Notes: generated by a model from the sequence alone, not told the origin. Shown: positions 1-13,432, counted from the stretch's first letter. The stretch is 64,000 nucleotides of DNA from Physella acuta (GCF_028476545.1 NW_026733216.1:48501-112500); one strand, 5' to 3'. Numbers and translations are program-made.

Positions 1-723
1 AAAGCATGCTAAGAATTTCATTGAAGAAATGAACAAGTCAGTGTATTTCAATTTAAATAAAAGGTGCTTTAAAATACATCAGTTGCTATAATATTTTTTA
101 CATACAGAAATATCAAATTAGATTTACTTCAGGTGAATACATTTTGTTTTTTACTTGTCGAACATATGAAAACAAAACAATCAAATTATTTATTCACCTA
201 TTGTGAATCTTCTTTACTCCAGGTTGTGTAGCATGGTAGCTTGGAAGAAAATGTTAAGTACTTTATAGTTAAACTTTTAGAATTCCTTTAAAACTGTAAT
301 GTTGTTACATTTTAATAGTTTGAAAAAACTAATTTAGCTTTAGAAAAATAAGTATTTATTAAGGAAAATATTTGACATTGATCTTTGTGAAAATTCATTT
401 TCAACAAATGTCAAGTCGATAATTAATTGGAGTAATAAGACAATAATTATTTTATAAGTTTATATAGCACGAACAAAAAAAGTAGTAGAAAAAAAGAAAA
501 TGTATATTTGTTTCAAACATCTATGCATTGTGTCTAAGTGCATATACCCGCACAGACACACTCACAGAAATTAAATGTCTATATGCAAAGATGGACATTT
601 GAGAAAATAACACATAAAACTCAAACTAAATCTAACTCTAACTTTAACCCTAACAACCACCAACCAAAACCAAAGCACAAAAACAAACGCATACGTAAAC
701 ACATACCAGTTGTTCACACACAG

Positions 724-798
<75 letters not shown>

Positions 799-1158
799 TA
801 GACAGCAAACATAATGTGGTGAACTTGGTGCTACTTCTGCTGTTAGATAAACTATTATAATTTTTTCCAATATGCTTAAAGGTTACACGGACATTGCAAA
901 ATGTTTTTTTTAAAGTACAAGATAAATCTTTGATAACATGTTTAAATGCCTAAACTTATTATTTTTTATGTTTGAATTTTAAATTTAGTAAATGAAATAT
1001 GCATTCAACCTTGGCATATTAGCTTTAATAAAATAATTTATGCTTTTGTATGCAGTGAAACTAAATTTAGAAACATAACATACAAAAATTATAAGCTACC
1101 AACTTACTATTCTGTTCTTTAATGTGAAAATTAATGTCAGCATGTTAGCTTAAAACAA
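1..1158. other. AT-rich non-coding flank downstream of galectin-like gene A
   Basis: No gene is recognisable. The stretch is AT-rich, with a short CA-rich and telomere-like patch (about 632-730, including CCCTAAC) leading into an (AT)n tract at 725-796. Reading frames across the AT tract are low-complexity artefacts. Confidence 0.6.
725..796. repeat. (AT)n microsatellite
   Basis: An uninterrupted AT dinucleotide run of about 72 bp, preceded by a CA-rich stretch. Confidence 0.95.
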
Positions 1159-1164
1159 TTTATT
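1159..1164 (-). terminator. AATAAA poly(A) signal of galectin-like gene A
   Basis: The minus strand reads AATAAA 24 nt past the stop codon at 1188, a normal spacing for the polyadenylation hexamer of a compact 3' UTR. Confidence 0.5.
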
Positions 1165-1187
1165 TATCTCTGTACTGATACAATAAT

Positions 1188-2493
<1,306 letters not shown>

Positions 2494-2532
2494 TTTTAGT
2501 CACTCTATACGGTGGACAAATTTAGAAATTTA

Positions 2533-2606
<74 letters not shown>
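2533..2606. repeat. (AT)n microsatellite upstream of gene A
   Basis: AT run of about 74 bp beginning about 40 bp 5' of the gene A start codon, hence in its promoter or 5' UTR region. Confidence 0.93.
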
Positions 2607-2608
<2 letters not shown>

Positions 2609-4601
2609 TGTGAACAAGACGTAGATTTCAACGTGTGAGTTAATACCAAGATTACTAGATACGTTTCGTTTCGCAGATCCAAATATCACGACTTTTCCTA
2701 AAAGAGAAACAACGATAAAATGAAAATGTTATATAAATTTACAATCCTCACATTAAAATCAATTACAGTTTAATAAAAAAACACAATCAACTTCCTCTCT
2801 ATGCACTGATGACTCCTGCTTCGACGCTTGTGGAACTAGTATAAGAGCTAGGCTACCCACGACTCTAGATACTCAACGTGTATTTCCTCTATACTGTACA
2901 GCATTCGGTTTAAAAATATCTTTTTCTCATAAAGATGGTATGAATTTCATATTAAAGCAATAATGTATTTTTTGTCATTAATTTACTGTGTCGGCCGTCA
3001 AAGATTGCATGGAGTAATTTGAATAGGCTCATAATTGCTCAGCTCCATGTGATGCCTATACAATTAAATTGATGTTTGCAAAATGCTTTTAAAGCACTTT
3101 TGTAACTTTAATATTAACGTTCAGTAAACCGTTCAATCGACTATTCAAGCTAGTTTTTTTTTACAATGTTTTGTTCTACTCTTTAATAATGTCTGTGAAA
3201 CTAAATAATACTTCTCTTTCACGTAACAGTTTGTTTCAAATAGCTTTGTCGAAAAATCGTAAAGAAAATAAAAGAAGGTAGCTTAGAAAATTATGCTACG
3301 CTATTGCTCATGTCCAAAATTTTTTATTTGACTAATTTTCAAACAATACTAGTTGACCAATTTATTTTTAAAATTTAAACATAGATATAAGCTTTTGTCT
3401 ACAAAGAACACACTTCAATTTATATAACCGTTTTACTTAACCTTTCGCATAATTCGTGCGAGGTTTGTTTAAATGTTACTTGGTGTCGCTATTTTTAATC
3501 TAACTTTTGTTCCGAATTTACAGATATTTCTATAGGTTTTATATTTTGTCATGTTTTTTTTTTGCATGTTTTCTCCTTTTCTATGTTAGTACAAGCAGCC
3601 TTTTTTTTACGGGTAGTATCCGGGGAAGTTCTATGAAATACACTGGGTACGTAATGTTATTCATATTGTTGTTTGTCAGAGCGTTACACTTCACACATCT
3701 TTTTATTTTAAGTTTGCTGAATAGTGTACGTCACTAGCTATATCTTTTGTTTCATGATGAAGAGCAACCACATTTTGTATTTTTTACATTTGACATTAAT
3801 TAATAACTGAATAATATTTCATGTTATATGTTTTTTTATTATTTCGGATTTACGTTTTAATTTTCTCCATTCATAATATGATATTTTTTATGTTTATTAT
3901 TAATTCAGATTAACTTTTAAACTTTGCCCATTCATTACTTAACTGAGTAATATTAAATTTAAAATGTTTATATTCAAGTCAAATTAAGGTTTAATTATGC
4001 AAATTAACTAATTATCTGAAATGTATTTAATGTTAAATGTTTATTTTATTGTTAATTCAAATCAACTTTCATTTGTTACCAATTATTAATAAACTTAACG
4101 ATCTTCAGTAATAATTGTGTAATGTTAATTCATATTAATTAATTTTCTGCTTTGATGCAGATTATAAACTGACTTAAATTAGATGAATAATTTATTTCTG
4201 TTTCGTGAACATTAAAAATAAGAGAGACTGTGAGAACGAAAAAACTTGAGAAATAATGATAGTTATCCTCGGATAGTTTAAACAGTATTGTGTGTGATTT
4301 AAAAAAAAATGTTTCAATAAATAAATTTTTTTCTGAATTCCTACATGATTACGAATCACAATACTGAGACAACAAGCAGATATACGTATTAATTAATTGC
4401 AGCAACACCAGTCACTGTTTTACCATTCCGCTTTGTATTCTTCTTGCCCATTGATTATTCAGAAGTGATGCAATTATGTTACTGAAATTGTCATATTTTT
4501 ATTGATATTGTAATAATGTATATAGTCTAATTTTCTTTGGGTCCTATATTTATTGACAGTGCTTCCTAATATTTTACATGAACTAGGATATTTACTAATA
4601 T
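2607..4601. other. AT-rich intergenic stretch, no gene seen
   Basis: I see no ORF with protein-like composition. The stretch is strongly AT-rich, with related AT-rich phrases between about 3780 and 4200 that look like decayed low-complexity DNA. The 5' flank of gene A and any promoter lie at its left end. Confidence 0.55.
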
Positions 4602-4783
4602 TCCCTGAAAAAAAACGCAAACAGAAAACTGCGCAACGGAAAATTGCTACAATTTAGGCCTACATGCGGTCACTTTTTGTTAATATCCATAAATGCTTGA
4701 TTTGAGAAAACTAAAATACGCAAATTTTTTTTTGCGCAGTTGTCATATGCGCAGTTTTCCTTCGCGTATTTTTCCAGTCACTG
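4602..4783. mobile_element. Candidate small MITE with imperfect inverted ends
   Basis: The left end (about 4602-4636) and the reverse complement of the right end (about 4740-4783) both read CTG(A/G)AAAA..ACGC..GAAAACTGCGCA, about 30 bp with several mismatches. Similar TTTACTAAT.TTCC phrases flank both sides and could be a target duplication or chance. There is no coding capacity. Confidence 0.4.
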
Positions 4784-5644
4784 TTTACTAATTTCCTAAA
4801 AGTAATTATATCTTGCTTATATAAGAAAGTATATTAAGGATTTACTAATATACCACGCGTGTCTATTAGTTCCTAAATATTGATATTTGGTTATGAATTT
4901 ATGAATCGTAGGTCTGTAACGACCAAAACAACAACGCGTTATGGTGGTTAAAGTAAAGCAAAAGTTTATGACAAAGGATAAAATGTATTTATTAAAGAAA
5001 CTTGACTTTGTTTTAACCCAATGCTTAGCGTAGAGAGTTGTGGTTATTAAATACATTTCTTTGTTGTCTCACTAGGAAAAAAAATACATTATTTTAACAT
5101 AGGCATTGTAAAACTTTCTTCAATGTTCTGTTCAATACGATCTAATTTTAAGTTTTTATGAATGAAATTCACGCAACTATGTCCACCGTATGAATACAGC
5201 AAAGTACTGTAGAAAGAAATCAATACTTCAGCTTCTCTTACATTATATGGTCCAATGATCATGTTGGCGGCATAGACACCACTGCTTTCTTGGCTGTGTC
5301 ATATTTATGCTTGAAACCGCGTGCTAATTGAAATGATCATGTTAAATTAACACATGACATTCAAATTACTGGATTTTTTAAAATTTAAAAATTAACTCTA
5401 TTAAAACATTTTACATTAAATTAAGTTTGTAGTGTATTGTAAATTCACATTTAACTTATAAATAGAAATGTAATGTCAGTTATTTGTTATTTTTTGTAAT
5501 GTCGACCAATAATGATATAAATATCTTATTCACGTCGAATATTCATCTCACTCTCACTCGTTTGTGTCATGGCAATTATAGATTTAGCCTTGTTAATAAA
5601 TGTTTTGTGAGAATAGTCAGAAAAAATTATATATGGAATTTCGT
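4784..5644. other. AT-rich intergenic stretch, no gene seen
   Basis: Nothing protein-like is apparent. A short ORF near 4817-5056 has no recognisable domain and begins next to a further copy of the TTTACTAATAT phrase. Confidence 0.5.
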
Positions 5645-5915
5645 CCCTTACCTTAACCCTAACTTAACCCTAACCCGAAACTCAACCCTAACCCTAACCC
5701 TAACCCTAACTCTGACCCTAACCCTGACCCTGACCCTGACCCTAAACCTAACCCTAACCCTAACCCTAACCCTAACCCTAACCCTAACCCTAACAATAAC
5801 CCTAACCCTAACCCTAACCCTAATCCTAACCCTAACCCTAACCCTAACCCTAACCCTAACCCTAACCCTAACCCTAACCCTAACCCTAACCCTAACCCTA
5901 ACCCTAACCCTAACT
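5645..5915. repeat. Interstitial telomeric repeat block (CCCTAA)n
   Basis: About 270 bp of CCCTAA units, the complement of TTAGGG. The left part (5645-5760) is degenerate, with TGACCC and AACTC variants; the right part is nearly perfect. It sits inside unique AT-rich DNA rather than at a chromosome end. Confidence 0.95.
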
Positions 5916-5995
5916 CTACTAGTCGCCACTATTTGATAGAGCTTACAGTTCTTTATATCCAAGCACATTCAAATCTTCAGACGGAATTCGTAAAA
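5916..5995 (+). repeat. Dispersed repeat, copy 1, abutting the telomeric block
   Basis: About 80 bp (CTAGTCGC.ACTATTTGATAG, GCTTACAGTTCTT, ATATCCAAGCACATTC) matching the reverse complement of 9128-9212 with few differences. The repeat starts where the telomeric block stops. Family unknown. Confidence 0.7.
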
Positions 5996-6495
5996 AATTG
6001 TTTAAATGTTTTGAAAAACGCTTCAAAAAACTTAGACCTGTTTATCAGAGTATGTTTACAACAGAACTTTTAAAAAAAATAACAATGATCGATTATTAAG
6101 CGAAGATATATTATAGCTCATTTGTAACAGTTGGAGCTAACGATTTATTGCAACGGTTGAGAAATAATATTCACGAAGAAGTCACGCGTCACATTAGAAA
6201 TCAATAACACAGCAACACGTATGATTTAACACTACACAGTACTCACAATGTAACCACATTATTAGTTCACTCTCTAATGGGATATAAATAACTACACGGC
6301 ATTTACTACTTTTATAAGTCGTTTTTATACTGTTTTAGTTAGTGGGTTTTCTAGCTAGTATACAAAGGTATACACCCATATTAATTCTAATACAAACTCA
6401 TTGGTTTTACAAAGTTATCGCATACCCTGGATCTAAATTTTGTTTCTTAAACTTGTTTACAATCCCACAAAATCAAACAAGGAAGATATATCTTA

Positions 6496-6906
6496 GGGGT
6501 CGTCCATAAATGACGTCACACTCGTAGGGGGGAGGGGGGGCGGTAATTTTGTGACGATGTGGGGGGGGGGTGCAGATGGTGCGACGTCACACTTTTGCTT
6601 TATAGATAAGAAATGTTAGAAAACGAATTGTAGACGTTATTTAGCGTTTTGGAAAACAGTTTTAATAAATTATAATAGGAATTGACTAAAATACTCTATT
6701 TTGACATATGTCACACACGATTTTGGAAAAATATCGATGTTTAATTTTTAAAAATTTCAACAGCAATTTTGAGGGGGGTTGTAGGCTGAGGTATGACGTC
6801 ATTTTGGGGGGGGTCTGGCTTTTTGTGACGAAGTGTGACGAACGGGAGGGGGGGGGGGGGAGGTAAAAATCGTCAAAAAAGCGTGACGTCATTAATGGAT
6901 GACCCC
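6496..6906. mobile_element. 411-bp MITE with GGGGTCGTCCAT ends, copy 1
   Basis: The ends are imperfect inverted repeats (GGGGTCGTCCATAAATGACG at the left; the right-end complement GGGGTCATCCATTAATGACG). It is flanked by TTA on both sides (6493-6495, 6907-6909), a 3-bp target duplication. The interior is G-tract rich and carries four GACGTCA motifs. A second copy lies at 12380-12796. TSD length fits a PIF/Harbinger-like origin but the superfamily is not proven. ORFs inside are G-tract artefacts. Confidence 0.85.
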
Positions 6907-6909
6907 TTA

Positions 6910-8327
6910 CCACTTACACACTATTTATTTTCGAAATCCATAAGCGAAAAGACAGTAGGCCCATCCCATCGCTGCTACGTACTGAGTGCATGATCTTTTT
7001 GATAAAAGTTTTACTATAACAGCTAAATGGTTTTTTTATTATTTTACCATTGGTTACGATATTATAATTAATTTTACTGGAAAAGTTTTTAAGATTTGAA
7101 ATATAATATATTTTATTAAAGCTAATACCCCTTTCTTATAAAATTTTATATAGAATCCATTTTCAATATATTCTGTATATTTCCGTAAATGGGTTTCGAG
7201 AAATCAAGTTTGATTTAGTATGTAAAATTTTAAAAGAATATAGATCAGCCTAGCGCCAATATAATTAGGAAGTGTTCATCTGATATTTTGATTACATTTA
7301 ATTAAAATACGGCGTGAGAACACTTTAAAACGCATTCGGTTGACCCCAAAACATGTTATGAACACAGCCTTCGGGCTTGAGGAATATATTATGTTCAGAG
7401 TTTTGGACAATAAATTATTCCGAAATAGAACACAATGCAGTTCTAGCAATCAATATGTAATTTATAAGTCTGCAGGAAGCTTCTTTGAAATCCAGTAGGG
7501 GATTAAAGGATTTTGTTGCAGGCTTGAATTGCCTAAGTTTTGGTCGAGCGGTTTTTGGACGGTGGAGTGATTGTTCTGTTCTCTTGAGAGCTTTATGAAA
7601 AGTATCCATTTTTCAAATGGAAAAAAATACTGGTTAATTTATTACTATTGTTTCAAAGCTCTTTTTTTTACAATTTAGACTTTTTTTTAAAAAAGAAATG
7701 AACAGAAGCGATTTAATTTGAGACAGTTATGACAAGTTCGATTTTTATTATGTTGTTTGGTGTACAATAATGAGAAAAAAGAAATTCCATTTAGTACACC
7801 AATACAATTATTACTTTGACACACAAAAAACTGTTACCATCATTTACTACTGTTTTTATTTATTTTAACTCAAACAATACTGCCGTCAATTTCGTAGCTC
7901 TTTGAAGTTTAATTAGTAGTGGTTAACATTCGTTATCACAAAAATGTTATGGTTGTTATACAAATGGCTGACGTTGTTGTTCATTACAATGTTTAAAAAG
8001 AAATGGTAACTGAGAAAAAATTACATCGGAAAGCAATTTTCATATTTTAAAAAAGTGTAGTTTTTACGGAACATGGCCATGCATACGATCATAAACACAA
8101 TCTTTCTTGTCTAAGAAAAGAAGAACCTTCAAATTAACTTCAATGTAGACATAAACACACATACATAAACAAAAACCCACACAGGGATAGAGAATTAAAG
8201 AACGGGGTTCGTTTTTAAAATTAGTTACTGCACTAAAGGTACTTTTCAACGTCTTGTTTTACTGCATGACTGTACAAAATTTTTTTTTAAAATTCCTACA
8301 AATCAAAACAAACTAACACCAATATTT
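6910..8327. other. Intergenic stretch downstream of gene B
   Basis: AT-rich. It contains one small ORF (7415-7609, minus, listed separately). Nothing else is recognisable, and no clear AATAAA signal was found just past the gene B stop at 8328. Confidence 0.5.
7415..7609 (-). CDS. Hypothetical 64-aa ORF
   Basis: ATG-initiated ORF of mixed, non-repetitive composition, basic in its first half (MDTFHKALKRTEQSLHRPK...). No signal peptide, membrane segment or known motif is visible. It could be an exon, a remnant of a mobile element or chance; no paralogue occurs elsewhere in the window. Confidence 0.18.
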   Translation of the reverse strand: MDTFHKALKRTEQSLHRPKTARPKLRQFKPATKSFNPLLDFKEASCRLINYILIARTALCSISE

Positions 8328-10835
8328 TCAAACACTGAAAGTGATGACGCGCATAGTTGGGTAGAGTGTTAGTTTTGTCATCAGCGACGTGGGTATCACG
8401 TGGTTGAAGTCGCAACAAAACTTGCCGTCCACGTAAATTAGAAACTTGTCACCTCTGACAAAAATGTAGTGGCTGACCGACCTGTTGATGACGTAGGTGT
8501 CCAGGAGGACCTCTCTTGACTGAGAGCCCCAAACTGAGTTGACTTTTATGGACAGCCCGACTAGCAGCCTCCCTGTTGAGTGGACTTCCGTGTTGAGTTG
8601 CAAGTTGTAGGTAGTGGCGTTCACAAAGAAGAAAAAGGTAATTTTATCATTGGCTTGGTATGGAATCTCAAGATGCACCTGTGAAAAAACATTATTTTTC
8701 ATTTGACAAGTTAGTTTTCATTAACATGGTTAATGTTAAATCAACAAGAAGGTTTGTTATTTACCATCTTGTTTTTATTTGCAGAAATGTCTGTGGTATA
8801 CATAATATTACTTTATATAATAATATTCTTTTTTTTCTATAAACACTAAATTTACTGTATGTATATCAAATTGAATACCTGGTCCTTGTTATAATGCTAA
8901 AATGTATAAGAAATTTCCTGAGCAGCCATAGCAATAATTGAAAGGCAACTTTGTTGTATTTTTAATTTTTTGAATTTATTTAAGGATTTTATATTTGTTA
9001 TATTTTTTAGTTTTTTTTTAGTAATTTGCTCTTTAAAACGTCGCTACATAATACGAGTAAAATAAAAAAAACAACAAAAAAAACGTGATCATTAGCTCGC
9101 GATCTCTGATGGTCCAATTATCTAATTCTTACGAATTTCGTGTGAAGATTCGAATGTGCTTGGATATGAAGAACTGTAAGCTATCAAATAGTTGCGACTA
9201 GCCAGCTTGTCCAGCGATCGCTAATAATTATTTTGTACATCTCCCTTTAGTCTCTACATAATTAATTACATTTTAATTCGTTATTGTATATTACATGAGA
9301 TTATAAATTAATTATTTTTACATTGTCATCGAAATAGAACGTATCTGTGCAGTATAAGCGAAATAGAAAAAATTACCACTAACTAAATAAAAAACAAACG
9401 CTGTGAACGAAGTCAAATCTTACAGAAACTAGCCATCGGTACCCGTTTCACGTAAATTATAGGCCTATCTATATATATATAATTCTCTTCTGGGAGACGC
9501 TAGAAAACAAGCTGTAAGCGCGCTTCATACAAACCCCCACCCCTACATGGTCTGGTGAGCTGTGGTTCACGATAAATGTTTACAAACAGAGCCGGGTTTA
9601 ATGACGACTATTAGGCATTAGGGGCAGATAATTTAGTTTGAAACGATTTTAAACGTAGGGGGCGGGTGGGAAGTGGAGAAAATAAAACAACTAAATAGCG
9701 GCGTATGATATGCCGCGGGTCGGCTCGTATATTTTAATTTTAAAATGTTGTACTTGTTTGAGAAAAATAATTTATGAAATAGTTATTGGTCAAAACGCAA
9801 TATGCTTTACTACACAGTGAACGATATTAGTGACAAAACAAATAAATAACTAATTAGCTAAAAATTCGACACATTTAACATAACACAGGCACACACTGAT
9901 TAAGTGACTTAAATGATTCGTGGTATTAAGTCGTACACTATCATCTAAGCTATTTAGGCACCTTATACACTATGGAGAATGAAAGACATTTAAAAAGTTA
10001 AACTTACGCGAATATGCCTATTCTTTCAAATTAATTTTTTTATCCCAAATTAGCAGGTTCCATAGTTAAACAAAGATTTCTATAAAATATGTTTACACCT
10101 TTGTCCGATAATGGAATTTTCTTTAAAAAAGGAGTGTTAGGTTACTGATAGTTAACTAACTACACACTTGGCTGGCTAATGTCAATGCTAACCGTCCCTA
10201 ACCCAACCCTGGTCCTACCATTTGCCTAACCCTAATTTCTAACAATGAAATTAGTCGAGATTACAATACTACTAACAACCCAACACCCCTTTTTTAAAGA
10301 AGATTCCATTATTGGACACCGGTATCTATAATCATCCGAGTACTCTAAATCTAGATCTTAGCGACTTAGCGTCTACGTCTAGTTTTTGAGTAGATTTAGA
10401 TCTAGTCTAGATGTAGAATCTCTAGATCTAGAATCCAAATAGATAAAATAATTTTTTTAAGTTTAGGTCGAAAAAATGGTATTGTTTACATTTCATAGCG
10501 TACGTAGATCTAGATGTAAATCAAATTTGGATGAAATAGTTCAATTCTTTTTATTCTAAACTCGGCAGATGACGTCATTAGTTAATGTATAAACATTAGT
10601 GACGTCATTGTTTCATAGGTTCTTTTTCACAACTATAAACGCTTTTCCTGTTGCATAATTAAAACTGTTTTTCTACATTCGAATTTGCCTTTTATTTTTT
10701 TTATTTTTCTTCTTTAAATAAACGTGTGGTTATACATTTAAAACATCTAACATATTATTTTCAACAACAGTCCGTATAAAGTTCTCTAAATATCGCTGCT
10801 GATTCTGATGTGATGTCCGGCGAAAATGTTTTGCG

Positions 10836-10871
<36 letters not shown>

Positions 10872-11436
10872 GAGAGAAGTGCGCAATTGGGCTTTTATAT
10901 ATTAGGATATTTGTACGCTAAATATATGTTTAGGTTGAGATCTGTTGTTAACATTGGAAAAATAATGTATGTTATGACTAGTGCTATTTTGGCGCCATAT
11001 AATACAATAGTCGAAATTACTGTAGTACAATAATAATACTTACCACTGATCCGGTAGGTAATCCGTTGACAAAAATGTATGCAGATGAAGTGACGTTCTG
11101 CAATACTGTCTTTCTTGGAAGGAACAGATAACTTGATGTATTAAACACGATACCAGTAGCAGTACTTGCCTCACACGAATAACAAGACTGATTAGCTCCA
11201 CTGAAGATATAAGAGATGTTAGAGTTCTGTGATAGAAATTTCCTGCCACAACTTAACACTGACGAAACCTTCTCTATTTCTGATGAGTTTCCCAGACATC
11301 CGTCTAAGTGTAGGCCAGGAAAGTCTTGTAACTTTGTGTAACATTGTGTTACAGATTTTGTATTGTTACAAGTCTTTATGTTTATCGATGTAGCTTGTAT
11401 TATTATTATAAGTAATAAAATATATGATTTTAACAT
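8328..11436 (-). CDS. Secreted six-cysteine plus galectin-like protein, gene B (2 exons, 247 aa)
   Basis: Exon 1 is 11436..11044 and exon 2 is 8678..8328. The donor is GTG|GTAAGTA and the acceptor TTTTTTCACAG|GTGCAT, phase 0, as in genes A and C. The signal peptide is MLKSYILLLIIIIQATS. The six-cysteine module follows, with the same spacing as in gene A except for a shorter leader. The galectin-like part starts at FVNGLPTGSV, and exon 2 carries NSVWGSQSRE, HYIFVRGDKFLIYVDGKF and DFNHVIPTSL. The W-G-x-Q-x-R string resembles the galectin W-G-x-E-x-R signature most closely of the three copies, although H-x-N-x-R is absent. The 2.4-kb intron is much longer than in the sister genes and is filled with repeats. 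Secretion and lectin function are inferred. Confidence 0.8.
9128..9212 (-). repeat. Dispersed repeat, copy 2 (inverted relative to copy 1)
   Basis: The reverse complement matches 5916-5995. It lies in the intron of gene B. No telomeric units flank this copy. Confidence 0.7.
10566..10612. promoter_or_regulatory. Pair of TGACGTCA (CRE-type) palindromes
   Basis: GATGACGTCATTA and TAGTGACGTCATTG lie about 35 bp apart in inverted context. TGACGTCA is the consensus CREB/ATF site. The location, inside an intronic repeat, makes a regulatory role uncertain. Confidence 0.3.
10839..10876. repeat. (GA)n microsatellite
   Basis: GA dinucleotide run with one GT interruption. Confidence 0.9.
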
Positions 11437-12379
11437 TTTTATAAAATAACACTAAATCTTACTCAACATAAAGCTAGCTTTAATAATCAAAGAAATGACT
11501 TCGGTCTGTAGTTAAATCATGGGCAGAAGTTACAAGAGCATATTTTACTTTCTAAAGCTATACTATTGTGGATGTGTCAACTATTGATTTTATGTTTTAG
11601 AATGCAACCAATCCGACCAGACCCAGTAATGCTACACAATTAACACTACGTGCTCTTTTTTTTTTTAAAAAAAAAAAACGTTTTTTTTTTTTTTTTAGAT
11701 TTTAATCCTAAAATTATTGATGGAAAGGTTCGTATCACGGTTGAATATGTTTTAAAACTTTTATTGAATGTTTAATTGAATGTTTACTTTCGTCTTTTCT
11801 TTAATGTTAATGTAAATATTACCCCCATGGAAGGTATTTTATTTTTACAGTCCTTTCATTCTCTACATTTACGCTCTCTAAAACCAACTCATTTAAGGCT
11901 ATTTCTAAGCTCATAAAAATACGGCTTTCCCGGTTTATCTCATAAAAGATTTCAACCATGAAAGGTTTAGCTTTACACACACTCCTTTTCATGCCTATAT
12001 GATTCCATATAGGCGCCATTTTCTGAAAGGTTTATGTTTTATGAATACGCTTATGTTTTAAATTGCGCTTGGTGATTTTTAACATTTCAATATCTCTCAC
12101 AATAAAGGGTATTCGAATCATGGAGCGTATTTGCAGCCTTTTGGTTAATCTGCCTTGAACCGATACTATAAAACAGAATTTACATATGTGACTAATATTC
12201 GGACCTATTCTAGACAGTGCGGTTAAATATTAATTTTTAAAAGTAAGTTATGTATTTCGCTTGCCTTGATGATTCATCTCGAACGTCTTGCTATGCATAA
12301 CATTTAATATAAACTACAATTCTAGCTCAAGTAGGTTTGGGATATCTATCTTACAGTTAAAACTTGATTATTTTGTTTT
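11437..12379. other. Intergenic stretch upstream of gene B
   Basis: It holds poly-T and poly-A runs at 11655-11695 and a small unassigned minus-strand ORF at 11819-12019. I see no other feature. Confidence 0.45.
11819..12019 (-). CDS. Hypothetical 66-aa ORF
   Basis: It opens with an ATG in a favourable AAAATGG context and has a non-repetitive composition (MAPIWNHIGMKRSVCKAKPF...). No motif, signal peptide or membrane span is visible and no paralogue is seen in the window. It may be chance, or a fragment of an unknown element. Confidence 0.18.
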   Translation of the reverse strand: MAPIWNHIGMKRSVCKAKPFMVEIFYEINRESRIFMSLEIALNELVLESVNVENERTVKIKYLPWG

Positions 12380-12796
12380 GGGGTCGTCCATAAATGATGT
12401 CACACTCGTAGTGGGGAGGGGGGGGGGGTCGGTAATTTTGTGACGATGTGTGTAAGGGGGGTTAGGGGGTTCAGATGGTGCGACGTCACACTTTTGCTTT
12501 ATAGATAAGAAATGATAGAAAACGAATTTTAGACGTTATTTAGCGTTTTAGAAAACACTTTTAATAACTTAATAATAGGAATTTATTAAGATACTCTATT
12601 TTGACATATTTCAGACAAGATTTTGGAAAAATATCGATGTTTAAAAAAACAATTCAACTGCAATTTTGAGGGGGGTTGTAGGCTGAGGTGTGACGTCATT
12701 TTAGGGGGGTCTGGCTTTTTGTGACGACGTGTGATGGAGGGGAGGGGGGGAGGTAAAAATCGTCAAAAAAGCGTGACGTCATTTCTGGATGACCCC
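12380..12796. mobile_element. 417-bp MITE with GGGGTCGTCCAT ends, copy 2
   Basis: Same family as 6496-6906 and alignable across its length, including the G-rich patches and the GACGTCA motifs. It is flanked by TTT on each side. The orientation is the same as in copy 1. There is no coding capacity. Confidence 0.85.
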
Positions 12797-13432
12797 TTTT
12801 CCACTCTGATTCAGATTATACTGAGAGGAAGCAGACATCTGTTATATTTTGGCCCTCCAACTTCTCTGCTATTGTAAATAATGTTAGCGTACTCATTATT
12901 CTTTAATTTAACATCTTTTTGGTATACCTGGCTGTATAAAAAAAAATCAAAATTGTCATCCTACTTCTAACAAAATTATTATTATTTTCTAAATGTCCAT
13001 ATAAGGTAGAACTCGCTGGGCTTGTGCCATTTCTTTCTTTGTACTCTCTTTTGTCCCTTAAGATATTGCTCCCATCACAATGTTAAGACATGTTATTTTT
13101 TTTAAAGAGTGATGTGGTGTTTACTAACTTACGTGGGTGCTAAAAGACGCCCCTATTGTTGCTTGACAGAGCGTTACTCTCTAAAGGCCACACAAGTTGA
13201 AGCTGGCTGCACCTTTAGACTGACAGAGAAGCTGTTCATTTAACATTAACCAAGCGGAAGTGCATTCAGCAATTACAAAAAAAATATGAAACAAAATATC
13301 TCAGGACGACATATGTCCGTTAGTTATGTCTGACTAAATATATCTTGACAATTTATGTCCGTACTTATCTCCGACTTAATGTATCAGGACGACTTATGTT
13401 AATCAGTTATCTCAGACTTTAGACACATTTTA
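12797..13432. other. Intergenic stretch, no gene seen
   Basis: No recognisable gene. A tandem-looking pair of phrases (CAGGACGACATATGTC...TATGTC.GACTAA) lies at 13300-13420. Confidence 0.45.

Larger units (their letters stand above)
9476..10908. mobile_element. Composite repeat insertion in the gene B intron
   Basis: The stretch begins with a TATATATATAATTCTCTTCT-type end and finishes with a (GA)n tract (10839-10876) followed by GGGCTTTTATATATTAGGAT. The part at 9540-9740 is homologous to 24540-24850 (GGGGCAGATAATT, AAATAGCGGYGTATGATA, CGCGGGTC). It also holds a TAGATCTAG-rich palindromic patch (10345-10435). The true ends and class are not resolved; a non-autonomous element is likely. Confidence 0.4.

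Noticed and set aside
538-870. Overlapping ORFs rich in alternating Ile-Tyr at every (AT)n tract (also near 1.6, 2.5, 18.7, 29.8, 40.6, 43.9 and 45.4 kb)
   Set aside because: They are translations of AT dinucleotide repeats, which lack stops in these frames; flanking residues show no protein-like signal.
5484-5968. 150-aa and 106-aa ORFs with Leu-Thr or Arg-Val repeats
   Set aside because: Translation of the CCCTAA telomeric block on both strands, not a gene.
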